A DNA stretch of 64,000 nucleotides. Source: Ruminococcus flavefaciens AE3010. GTDB lineage: Bacteria > Bacillota > Clostridia > Oscillospirales > Ruminococcaceae. Position numbers and translations under genes: made by a program. The notes under the pieces are model-generated. The model worked only from the letters and a program-made list of their open reading frames with translations. It was not told the DNA's origin and did not search any database. This document shows, one piece after another, positions 51,415 through 59,378 of the stretch. Where the stretch lies: positions 1 through 64,000 of the forward strand of contig NZ_JAGT01000003.1 in NCBI RefSeq assembly GCF_000526795.1, given 5' to 3'. Position 1 is the stretch's first letter. Each line of letters begins with the position of its first letter.

Positions 51415-52345
51415 TTGTTTAGTGACGGTATGTTGTCTCGCATACAACCATGAGAAATATATCAGATCTACTTTGGAAGGTTTTATCAGGCAAAAGACGA
51501 CATTCAGATTCAAGGTCATAGTACACGATGATGCGTCCACAGATAATACCCGCAATATAATCAAGGAGTATGCCGAAAAGTACCCTGATATTTTTGAGAC
51601 CATTCTCCAGGATGAGAACAGGTATCAGAAGGGGATAGATGTTGAGGATGAGTATATTTTCCCGAAGGTGGAAGGAAAATATGTAGCTGCCTGTGAGGGC
51701 GATGATTACTGGACTGATGAGAACAAGCTTCAGCTCCAGGTGGAGTATATGGAAAAGCACCCTGACTGTACTCTTTGTGTCCACAACACAGAGAAGATAT
51801 TTGAAAACGGCGACCGGATGAAAAAGAACATCAATGTATGCCGCAGGGAAAGAGACTATTCCTTTGAAGATCTGGCACTGGCTGAGCCCGGTTCGTATTT
51901 CCATTTCAGTTCTTTCATGTGGCGGTACGACAAGATGAAAATAAAGAACCCTGCCTTTGAAATGGAGGGCATCGGCGACTATCCCATGGCGCTGTATCTT
52001 GCTTCTGTCGGATATATCCACTATATCCCGAGAGTGATGTCAAGGTACAGAATGAATTCAGTCGGTTCATGGTCCTGTTCAATGAATTCCGATCACAGTA
52101 AAAAGATAGCTCAGCACAGGAATATCATCAAGGGCTTCAGGCTGATAGATAAAGAGACTGACAACAGATATTCTCCCGTTATCAAAAAAGCCATTGCCCG
52201 TGAGGAAGCTAAAATAATGGCTATGGAAAAGAATTATTCCGCACTCCTGAAATCACCGCGGCGTTTTGCTGCATTATGCAGGACCCTGACCCATAAAGCT
52301 GTCAGGGGAGTCTGCGATAAAGTTCAGGCGGTTCGGTGCAGATGA
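51407..52345 (+). CDS. Glycosyltransferase family 2
   Basis: 312 residues starting at GTG 51407 (GAGGAG seven bases upstream). GT-A fold: VTVCCLAYNHEKYIRSTLEG, VIVHDDASTDNT (first Asp pair) and ACEGDDYWTDENKLQ (DxD metal/nucleotide site). The pattern is close to family 2 enzymes in capsule loci. It adds a further residue to the repeat unit. Confidence 0.92.
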   Translation: MHNCLVTVCCLAYNHEKYIRSTLEGFIRQKTTFRFKVIVHDDASTDNTRNIIKEYAEKYPDIFETILQDENRYQKGIDVEDEYIFPKVEGKYVAACEGDDYWTDENKLQLQVEYMEKHPDCTLCVHNTEKIFENGDRMKKNINVCRRERDYSFEDLALAEPGSYFHFSSFMWRYDKMKIKNPAFEMEGIGDYPMALYLASVGYIHYIPRVMSRYRMNSVGSWSCSMNSDHSKKIAQHRNIIKGFRLIDKETDNRYSPVIKKAIAREEAKIMAMEKNYSALLKSPRRFAALCRTLTHKAVRGVCDKVQAVRCR

Positions 52346-53793
52346 AAAGAGATACAGTAGTAAAGAATCTTATCTGGCGTCTCGGTGAACGCTTCGGAGC
52401 AAAGATGGTACAGTTCACTGTACAGATGGTCCTTGCGAAGCTGATAGCGCCGAAGCACTGGGGAACGATAAGCCTGATACTCATATTTATCGAGATATTG
52501 CAGGTGTTCATCGAAAGCGGACTTGGAAATGCCCTCATACAGAAGAAGGATGCGGACGATCTTGATTTTTCCACTGTCTTTTACTTCAACTGCGTGGTGT
52601 GCGGAGCAGCCTATCTGCTCATGTTTTTCAGTGCACCGCTGATAGCTCGTTTCTACTCCAAGCCCGAGCTTATCCCTGTTATAAGAGTAATGAGCCTTGT
52701 GCTCATAGTTTCGGGCATGAAGAACGTACAGCAGGCATATGTCAGCAGAAATATGCTGTTCAAGAGATTCTTCTTTGCTACATTGACAGGCACTGTCACA
52801 GCTGCTGTTGTGGGCATCGCAATGGCTGTCATGGGCATGGGATTATGGGCTATCGCAGCTCAGAACCTTGTTAATATCACCATAGATACGCTGATACTCT
52901 GGCTGACAGTTAAATGGCGTCCTAAAAAATGCTTTTCGTTTCAGCGTTTAAAGGTGTTGTATTCCTTTGGCTGGAAGCTGTTTGCCTCTTCAATGATGGA
53001 AGTGATATACCTCAAGCTGAGAGGACTTATAATAGGAAAGAAATACTCGGAGGACGACCTCGCTTTTTATACCTACGGTGAGTACTTCCCGCAGTTCATA
53101 ACGAGTATACTCAATTCGTCAATAGACAGTGTACTGCTGCCGTCTATGTCAAGCGTTCAGGATTCGCGTGAGAATGTTAAAAACATGACAAGGCGCGCAA
53201 TAAAGCTGGGTACATACATACTGATGCCGTTCATGGTGGGGATCATGGTATGTGCAGCACCTGTTGTCAGGATCGTTCTGACCAAGGAATGGCTGCCTGT
53301 AGTTCCTTACCTCAGGATACTCTGTATTTCCTATGCATTCATGCCCATACATACGGCAAATCTCAACGCCATAAAGGCTATCGGAAGAAGCGATATTTAC
53401 CTCAAGCTCGAAATAATAAAGAAATTCGTGGATTTCGCTTCCATACTTGCAACGATGTTCATATCCGTCAAGGCTATAGTATACGGTGTGCTCGCGGCGT
53501 CGATCATAAGTCAGGTCATAAACGCATGGCCGAATAAAAAGCTGCTGGGCTACAGCTATCCGGAGCAGGTTGCGGATATGATACCGCAGATGATCGCATC
53601 AGCAATAATGGGCGGCATCATATATCTTATAAACCTTATAGATATGCATTATATACTTATGCTGGCCATTCAGGTGCCCTTAGGTGTTATAATATATATC
53701 ATCTGTTCAAAACTCATGCATATTGACAGCTTTGAATATCTTCTGGATATTGTAAAAAGTCTCTTAAACCGAAAGAAGGGTAAAAATATATGA
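52342..53793 (+). CDS. Repeat-unit flippase, Wzx-like (polysaccharide export, MATE fold)
   Basis: 483 residues, about 14 membrane helices, start ATG overlapping the previous stop (ATGA). Family cues: VQMVLAKLIAPKHWGTISL, FIESGLGNALIQKKD and a central helix pair GWKLFASSMMEVIYLKLRG. It moves the undecaprenyl-linked unit across the membrane. A GTG six bases upstream is possible. Confidence 0.9.
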   Translation: MKRDTVVKNLIWRLGERFGAKMVQFTVQMVLAKLIAPKHWGTISLILIFIEILQVFIESGLGNALIQKKDADDLDFSTVFYFNCVVCGAAYLLMFFSAPLIARFYSKPELIPVIRVMSLVLIVSGMKNVQQAYVSRNMLFKRFFFATLTGTVTAAVVGIAMAVMGMGLWAIAAQNLVNITIDTLILWLTVKWRPKKCFSFQRLKVLYSFGWKLFASSMMEVIYLKLRGLIIGKKYSEDDLAFYTYGEYFPQFITSILNSSIDSVLLPSMSSVQDSRENVKNMTRRAIKLGTYILMPFMVGIMVCAAPVVRIVLTKEWLPVVPYLRILCISYAFMPIHTANLNAIKAIGRSDIYLKLEIIKKFVDFASILATMFISVKAIVYGVLAASIISQVINAWPNKKLLGYSYPEQVADMIPQMIASAIMGGIIYLINLIDMHYILMLAIQVPLGVIIYIICSKLMHIDSFEYLLDIVKSLLNRKKGKNI

Positions 53794-55007
53794 AAAAACT
53801 TATGATACTGGGCGGATCGTCTTTTATAGTTCCCGTCATAGAAAAAGCACATGAGCTTGGCTGCTATGTAATTACCTGCGATTATCTTCCCGATAATATT
53901 GCGCATAAGTATTCCGATGAATACTGCAACGTAAGCGTTATTGATAAAGAGGCTGTTCTTGAAGCTGCAAGGAAGCATAAAATAGACGGCATCATCTCTT
54001 TTGCCTGCGACCCGGGAGTTGTATCTGCTGCTTATACAGCTGAGAAAATGGGACTTCCTTTTCAGGGACCCTATGAGTCTGTAAGGATACTTCAGGACAA
54101 GGGACTCTTCCGTAAATTCCTTACCGATAACGGCTTCAACTGTCCTCACGCAAAGAGCTATGACGATAAGAAGGCTCCGTTTGATGATATTGACTTCTTT
54201 AACTGGCCTGTTATCGTAAAGCCTGTTGACTCGGCAGGAAGCAAGGGCGTTACAAGAGTTGATGATCCCGCAAAGCTTTCCGAGGCTATCGAGATCGCTC
54301 TGGACGCAGGTCATAACGGACGGTTCATCATAGAGGACTTTCTCACATTCAAGGGCTCCCATTCGGGCGGCGACTTCTTTACCATTGACGGAAAGATCGT
54401 ATTCGGTGCCCTGGAGGATCAGCTTTTTGACAAGAATTCTTCCAATCCCTATACTCCCGCAATGCTTATCTGGCCCACATCAATGGATAAAGAAGATGAC
54501 AAGGCGCTCCACGAAGAACTTCAGAGACTTATGTATGCTCTGAATATGAAAACAGGCATATACAATATCGAAGGCTGCATCGGTGCAGACGGCAAGCCCT
54601 ACATCATGGAGGTATCACCCCGCGGAGGCGGCTGCCGAATGGCTGAGATACAGCATATGGCTTACGGTGAGAATGCAGACCTTATCGGGAATGAGATAAG
54701 AATGGCTGTAGGACTTCCTCTTACAAAGATCGAGGAGGGCAAGTGCGACGGTTACTGGGTACAGTTCGATATCCATTCGCATACAGAACGCGACCGTGTG
54801 CTTAAATCGCTCCGAATAGAGCCGACGATCGAGAAGAAGTACGTAAAGTATTCCATGATAATCGCTAAGCCCGGTGATATAGTAAAGCCTTTTACGGGCG
54901 CAAACATGACACTTGGCGACGTATTCATGAGATTTGATACCCGTGAGGAGATTGCCGAAGTAATGAGCCGTTCCGAGGAATGGGTGCTTCTTGATTACGA
55001 AGACTGA
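53790..55007 (+). CDS. ATP-grasp ligase (carbamoyl-phosphate-synthase-like)
   Basis: 405 residues, overlap ATGA with the flippase gene. N-terminal Rossmann-like preATP-grasp (MILGGSSFIVPVIEKAHELG), ATP-grasp core with WPVIVKPVDSAGSKGV, FIIEDFL and the metal-binding GCIGADGKPYIMEVSPRGGG. It forms an amide or similar bond from a carboxylate and an amine, using ATP. In a polysaccharide operon such enzymes may make an amino-acid-like substituent or attach it to a sugar; the substrate cannot be read from sequence. Confidence 0.88.
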   Translation: MKKLMILGGSSFIVPVIEKAHELGCYVITCDYLPDNIAHKYSDEYCNVSVIDKEAVLEAARKHKIDGIISFACDPGVVSAAYTAEKMGLPFQGPYESVRILQDKGLFRKFLTDNGFNCPHAKSYDDKKAPFDDIDFFNWPVIVKPVDSAGSKGVTRVDDPAKLSEAIEIALDAGHNGRFIIEDFLTFKGSHSGGDFFTIDGKIVFGALEDQLFDKNSSNPYTPAMLIWPTSMDKEDDKALHEELQRLMYALNMKTGIYNIEGCIGADGKPYIMEVSPRGGGCRMAEIQHMAYGENADLIGNEIRMAVGLPLTKIEEGKCDGYWVQFDIHSHTERDRVLKSLRIEPTIEKKYVKYSMIIAKPGDIVKPFTGANMTLGDVFMRFDTREEIAEVMSRSEEWVLLDYED

Positions 55008-55019
55008 TAATTTGTAATT

Positions 55020-55964
55020 ATGAAAGAGATCGGCGGATACATTGAATTTGAAACATTCCGCTCCAAAATGCTGTATGACGACGGTATAAAGCTGAACTGC
55101 GGAAGAAATGCTTTCGCATATCTTATCGAGACCGAAAATATCAAAAAAGTATGTTTCCCGAAAATGATGTGCGATTCTGATGATAAGGTGCTCGGTGACT
55201 ACGGTGTGGAGGTAAGGTATTACTCCATAGACAGGGAACTGAAAATGGAGGATATCGTTCTTGAGGACGATGAGTGGCTGTATGTGGTGAATTACTACGG
55301 ACAGCTCACAGATGAATATATCAAGTCGCTGAAGAAAAAATACGGCAGGATAATACTTGACAATGCACAGGCTTATTTCCAAAGACCTGTTGCAGGAATA
55401 GATACTGTTTATACCTGCCGCAAGTTCTTCGGAGTCCCCGACGGAGCAGTGCTTTACACCGATACGAGACTTGACAGGGAGCTTCCTGTGGACGAATCAT
55501 TCAGCAGGATAAATTTCCTTGTGGGAAGATTTGAGAGAACAGCCTCGGAGTTTTACTGCGAATATGCTGCAAACAATGATCTGTTCTTTAATGAGCCGAT
55601 CAAAAGAATGTCAAGGCTGACGGAGAATCTTCTACGCAGTATCGACTATGATTTTATAGAGAACAGAAGAACAGAAAACTTCACACATTATAATGAAGAG
55701 CTGGCTTCTGTGAACAAGCTCCGTCTGATCGTACCGAGAGGAGCGTTCATGTATCCATTTTATACCGAAAACGGCAATGAGGCAAGAGCAATACTGAAGG
55801 ATATGAAGATATATATCCCTACACTCTGGCCGAATGTGTTTGATAAATGCACTGAAAACGATGCTGAGTACGATCTGGCTGAAAACATACTTCCGCTGCC
55901 GTGTGATCAGAGGTATTCATATGATGAGATTAAATATGTGATCGAGGTGATAAAAAATGTTTAG
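55020..55964 (+). CDS. Short PLP-fold aminotransferase-like protein (DegT-related)
   Basis: 314 residues, shorter than ordinary DegT enzymes (about 370-400). The fold cues remain: NCGRNAFAYLIE at the start, RIILDNAQAYF (PLP-contacting Asp near 118) and YTCRKFFGVPDGAVLY with a candidate Schiff-base Lys near 138, only about 20 residues after the Asp rather than the usual 25-30. It lacks a clear ribosome site and follows the ATP-grasp gene by 12 bp. It might act on a small substrate with the ATP-grasp partner, or be a non-catalytic relative. Confidence 0.7.
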   Translation: MKEIGGYIEFETFRSKMLYDDGIKLNCGRNAFAYLIETENIKKVCFPKMMCDSDDKVLGDYGVEVRYYSIDRELKMEDIVLEDDEWLYVVNYYGQLTDEYIKSLKKKYGRIILDNAQAYFQRPVAGIDTVYTCRKFFGVPDGAVLYTDTRLDRELPVDESFSRINFLVGRFERTASEFYCEYAANNDLFFNEPIKRMSRLTENLLRSIDYDFIENRRTENFTHYNEELASVNKLRLIVPRGAFMYPFYTENGNEARAILKDMKIYIPTLWPNVFDKCTENDAEYDLAENILPLPCDQRYSYDEIKYVIEVIKNV

Positions 55965-56484
55965 ACTCCGCGAACTGGAAAGCAGGGATATTGCTGAGAT
56001 AAATTCATGGAGAAACGACCCCGAGCTGATAAGTCACCTCGGTGCACCTTACAGATATATTAACCTCAGAGTTGATGAGGAATGGTTTGAGAATTATATG
56101 AGTTCGCGTTCGAGAAATGTAAGATGCTCCATTGTAGATGAAAATGATGAATTATACGGACTTGTCAGTCTGACAAATATAGATCAGCTGAATCAGTGTG
56201 CCGAGCTACATTTAATGATCGGTGACACTGCAAGGCGTGGCAAGGGTGCAGGCACCTTTGCGGTCAGGGAAATGATACGTCATTCATTCGATGATCTTAA
56301 TCTTCACAGGATAGAGCTTGAATGTCTTGCAGCAAATGAGACAGCTGCAAAGCTGTATGAAAAATGCGGCTTTAAAAAAGAGGGCGTCAAGCGCGGGAGC
56401 GTATTCAAAAACGGGGAATACTCCGATGTTTGTATGTATTCTATCCTTAGAGAAGAGTATATGGAGGTGAAAGGAAATGAATGA
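55957..56484 (+). CDS. GNAT-family N-acyltransferase, RimJ/RimL-like
   Basis: 175 residues overlapping the previous gene by eight bases. MFRLRELESRDIAEINSWRN start, acetyl-CoA loop ARRGKGAGTFAVREM, and LHRIELECLAANETAAKLYE are typical of RimJ/L-type enzymes, some of which (PseH, WecD-like) acetylate nucleotide amino sugars. It sits between two PLP-fold genes. Confidence 0.88.
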   Translation: MFRLRELESRDIAEINSWRNDPELISHLGAPYRYINLRVDEEWFENYMSSRSRNVRCSIVDENDELYGLVSLTNIDQLNQCAELHLMIGDTARRGKGAGTFAVREMIRHSFDDLNLHRIELECLAANETAAKLYEKCGFKKEGVKRGSVFKNGEYSDVCMYSILREEYMEVKGNE

Positions 56485-57595
56485 GGAGATCTTAGTTACC
56501 AGATCCTCTATGCCTGATTTTGAGGAATACTGCAATGAGATAAAGGATATGTGGGACACCCACTGGCTCACAAATATGGGCGATAAGCACAAGCAGCTGC
56601 AGGAGGAGCTTGAGAAGAGGTTCGATGTTCCTCATGTTACTCTTTATACCAACGGACATCTGGCTCTTGAAAATATCATCGCCGCCATGAATCTTCCGAA
56701 GCACGGCGAGGTAATAACCACACCGTATACATTTGCTTCGACCACTCATGCTATCGTAAGAAACGGGCTCAATCCTGTTTTCTGCGACATCAATGATGAG
56801 GATTTCACCATAGATGCCGATAAGATCGAAAGACTTATCACAGACAAAACCTGCGCCATAGTTCCCGTTCATGTATACGGAAATGTGTGCGACGTGGAAA
56901 AGATACAGAAGATAGCTGATAAATACGGCTTAAAGGTAATATATGACGCAGCTCATGCTTTTGGCGTGACTTATAATGGCGAAAGCGTTGCCCACTTCGG
57001 AAATGCTTCTATGTTCAGCTTCCATGCTACAAAGGTATTCAATACAATAGAGGGCGGTGCCCTCTGCTACAGTGACGACAGCCTTGTGCAGAAGCTGTAC
57101 GATATGAAGAATTTCGGGATACACGGTCCCGAGGACGTTGCATATGTAGGCGGAAATGCCAAGATGAATGAATTTCAGGCTGCCATGGGCATATGCAATC
57201 TGAGACATATCGATGACGAGATCGAAAAAAGACGAATAGTCACAGAGCATTACAGAAGCCGTCTTGAAAATGTAAGCGGTATAGTACTCTGTAAGCCGCA
57301 GAAGGACGTAAAGCCAAATTACGGTTATTTCCCTGTGGTATTCAACGAAAAGCTCTTCGGCGCAACAAGAAATGACGTGTTCATGGCGCTTGCTGATAAC
57401 AACATAAATGCAAGAAAGTATTTCTACCCTATATCAAATACCTTTGAATGCTTCCACGGCAGGTATGATGTAAGCGAGACCCCTGTGGCGCTCCATGTAA
57501 GCAAGCGTGTGCTGACACTTCCGCTTTATGCGGATCTCAGTGAAGAGATCGTTGACAAGATCTGCGATATAATCCTTGCATTGAGAAAAAAATGA
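56477..57595 (+). CDS. DegT/DnrJ/EryC1-family sugar aminotransferase (VioA/WecE-like)
   Basis: 372 residues, eight-base overlap with the GNAT gene. TTPYTFASTTHAIV, DAAHAFGV (Asp near 157) and SFHATKVFNTIEGGAL (Schiff-base Lys near 186) mark an active enzyme. Family members make 4-amino-4,6-dideoxy sugars on dTDP or UDP. With the adjacent GNAT it would yield an N-acylated amino sugar. Confidence 0.92.
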   Translation: MNEEILVTRSSMPDFEEYCNEIKDMWDTHWLTNMGDKHKQLQEELEKRFDVPHVTLYTNGHLALENIIAAMNLPKHGEVITTPYTFASTTHAIVRNGLNPVFCDINDEDFTIDADKIERLITDKTCAIVPVHVYGNVCDVEKIQKIADKYGLKVIYDAAHAFGVTYNGESVAHFGNASMFSFHATKVFNTIEGGALCYSDDSLVQKLYDMKNFGIHGPEDVAYVGGNAKMNEFQAAMGICNLRHIDDEIEKRRIVTEHYRSRLENVSGIVLCKPQKDVKPNYGYFPVVFNEKLFGATRNDVFMALADNNINARKYFYPISNTFECFHGRYDVSETPVALHVSKRVLTLPLYADLSEEIVDKICDIILALRKK

Positions 57596-57633
57596 CCCAA
57601 CGTCCATAATAAATTTGAGAAAGGCTGAAACCG

Positions 57634-59175
57634 ATGAGGAATGATGAAAGAAACGTAATTAATTTTAAGGAGATTTTTTCTCTTATTTTCAGGAGATTAT
57701 GGCTCATAATCTTATTCGCACTGTGCGGCGGCATAATTGCTTTCTGCGTATCAAAGTATATCATTACACCAAGATATGAGGCACATCTTAATCTGTATGT
57801 ACAGAGCAGTGCTGCTCTAAGCAATAAAGGAAACGACAAAAGCGATAACAAGAACGATGTCAATAATCTTAAACAGCTCACCAATACATATATCGAGGTA
57901 CTCAATGACGATCTCGTAATGCATGATATCGGCAGCGAGCTTGTGAAAAGATTCGGTGAGCCCATAATGAAGAATGTTTTCGTTCTTGATAAGGACAATA
58001 ATATCGATGCAGACGAGCTCCGCAGCTCTATATTTATTGAAAGTGTACCTGATACACTTGTTCTGAAGCTGAAGGTCATAACAAAGGACCCCGAGGTATC
58101 TGTAGCTATATGCAACTACTTTGCGGTCTATTCCGACCAGTATCTCCAGAAGGCGATCGGAAGCGACTGTATAGCAAAGTACATGACATGGGCAAAGTAC
58201 AATGATGATCCTGTATCACCCAACAAGGTAAAGAATACCGCTCTCGGTATCGTTGCAGGAATACTCCTTTCACTGCTTATCATATTCCTTATTGACTTCT
58301 TTGACGATTCTGTAAGAAACGTTAATACACTCAGCAACAGATACGATACAGCTGTCATCGGTGAAGTAGGACACTTCAAGAGCAAGTTCAAGAGCGGCGA
58401 CAGAAAGAGCAGATTTGTAAGTCTGTTCAATAAGTATGTACCGTTTACAGTAGTTGAAAACTACAAGGCGATCCGTACAAGTATAATCTATTCTCTTTCA
58501 TCATATGAAAACAAGGTCATCTCTGTTTCATCAGCAGAGCCCTTTGAGGGAAAATCCATTACTGCTGCCAACATCGCTATCACTCTTGCACAGGGCGGCA
58601 ATAAGGTCCTCCTTATCGATGCAGACCTGAGATATCCTGTTCAGCATGAGATATTCCGCATCAGCGAGAAAAAGGGACTTTCAAACGCTCTTACAGATAT
58701 TTCCGATCTGGACAAATGCATAAAGAAGACATTTATGGAAAAGCTTGATATTATCTCCGCAGGTGATGCGGTAGCTAATCCGTCAGAGCTGGTAGCGTCT
58801 GAGAATATGGATAAGATAATCGAAAAGCTTGAGGAAAAGTACACTTATATCATCATCGATACACCTGCTGTAAACTTCTTTACAGATGCTGTTGAGATAG
58901 CTAAGAAGGTATCAGGCATGATAATGGTCGTAAGATACAACGAGACATCGTCTTCTGATATCGATTCGGCTATGAGCAGGATAGAATTCTTTGAAGCTAA
59001 TATGCTTGGATTCATTATCAATGATGTTAAGTCAAATAAGAAGTACAACAAGGTAACAGCTTCCAACAGAAGCATTGCTCCACTCAAGAAAATGACAGAC
59101 GCTCAGAAGATAAGCAAAAACAACTCGGCCAGCAGCAAAAACAGAAGCACAGGCAATAATAAAGCGAAAAAATAA
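57634..59175 (+). CDS. Chain-length regulator fused to BY-type tyrosine kinase
   Basis: 513 residues. The Wzz-type part has two membrane helices (about 22-42 and 207-228) around an extracytoplasmic domain; the kinase part has Walker A SSAEPFEGKSITAAN (about 300-314), Walker A' VLLIDADLRYP and Walker B YIIIDTPA. In Firmicutes these two halves are usually separate proteins (CpsC/CpsD), so the fused form is more like Proteobacterial Wzc. The usual C-terminal tyrosine cluster is absent: only one Tyr (KKYNKV) precedes a Ser/Asn/Lys-rich tail. It should control polymer length and export; last gene of the operon. Confidence 0.88.
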   Translation: MRNDERNVINFKEIFSLIFRRLWLIILFALCGGIIAFCVSKYIITPRYEAHLNLYVQSSAALSNKGNDKSDNKNDVNNLKQLTNTYIEVLNDDLVMHDIGSELVKRFGEPIMKNVFVLDKDNNIDADELRSSIFIESVPDTLVLKLKVITKDPEVSVAICNYFAVYSDQYLQKAIGSDCIAKYMTWAKYNDDPVSPNKVKNTALGIVAGILLSLLIIFLIDFFDDSVRNVNTLSNRYDTAVIGEVGHFKSKFKSGDRKSRFVSLFNKYVPFTVVENYKAIRTSIIYSLSSYENKVISVSSAEPFEGKSITAANIAITLAQGGNKVLLIDADLRYPVQHEIFRISEKKGLSNALTDISDLDKCIKKTFMEKLDIISAGDAVANPSELVASENMDKIIEKLEEKYTYIIIDTPAVNFFTDAVEIAKKVSGMIMVVRYNETSSSDIDSAMSRIEFFEANMLGFIINDVKSNKKYNKVTASNRSIAPLKKMTDAQKISKNNSASSKNRSTGNNKAKK

Positions 59176-59183
59176 AACAGCAG

Positions 59184-59217
59184 ACAGCGATACATCAAAA
59201 AGTTGGTGTATCGCTGT
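59184..59217 (+). terminator. Terminator of the exopolysaccharide operon
   Basis: Eleven-bp stem ACAGCGATACA/TGTATCGCTGT with T-rich tail, eight bases past the kinase gene. Confidence 0.92.
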
Positions 59218-59273
59218 TTTTTTACGGTCATACGTACCTGAACGGACAGACAGGTCTTTTTTCGGAAAGGATA

Positions 59274-59302
59274 TTGATTTTTTCACATTCATCTGCTATA
59301 CT
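59274..59302 (+). promoter_or_regulatory. Promoter of the duplicated-domain dockerin gene
   Basis: TTGATT (59274-59279) and TATACT (59297-59302), spacing 17. Further downstream GGTATAG is repeated (59339, 59348). Confidence 0.65.
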
Positions 59303-59378
59303 GATTATATAAATAGCGTGATACACATCTCACATTCGGTATAGTCGGTATAGATCTCAGTAAAAAGGAGCTGATATT

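Noticed and set aside
53670..55382. Two minus-strand frames of 230 and 255 codons in the EPS operon
   Set aside because: Both lie antisense to the ATP-grasp and neighbouring genes, have Cys/His-heavy random composition and no ribosome sites.
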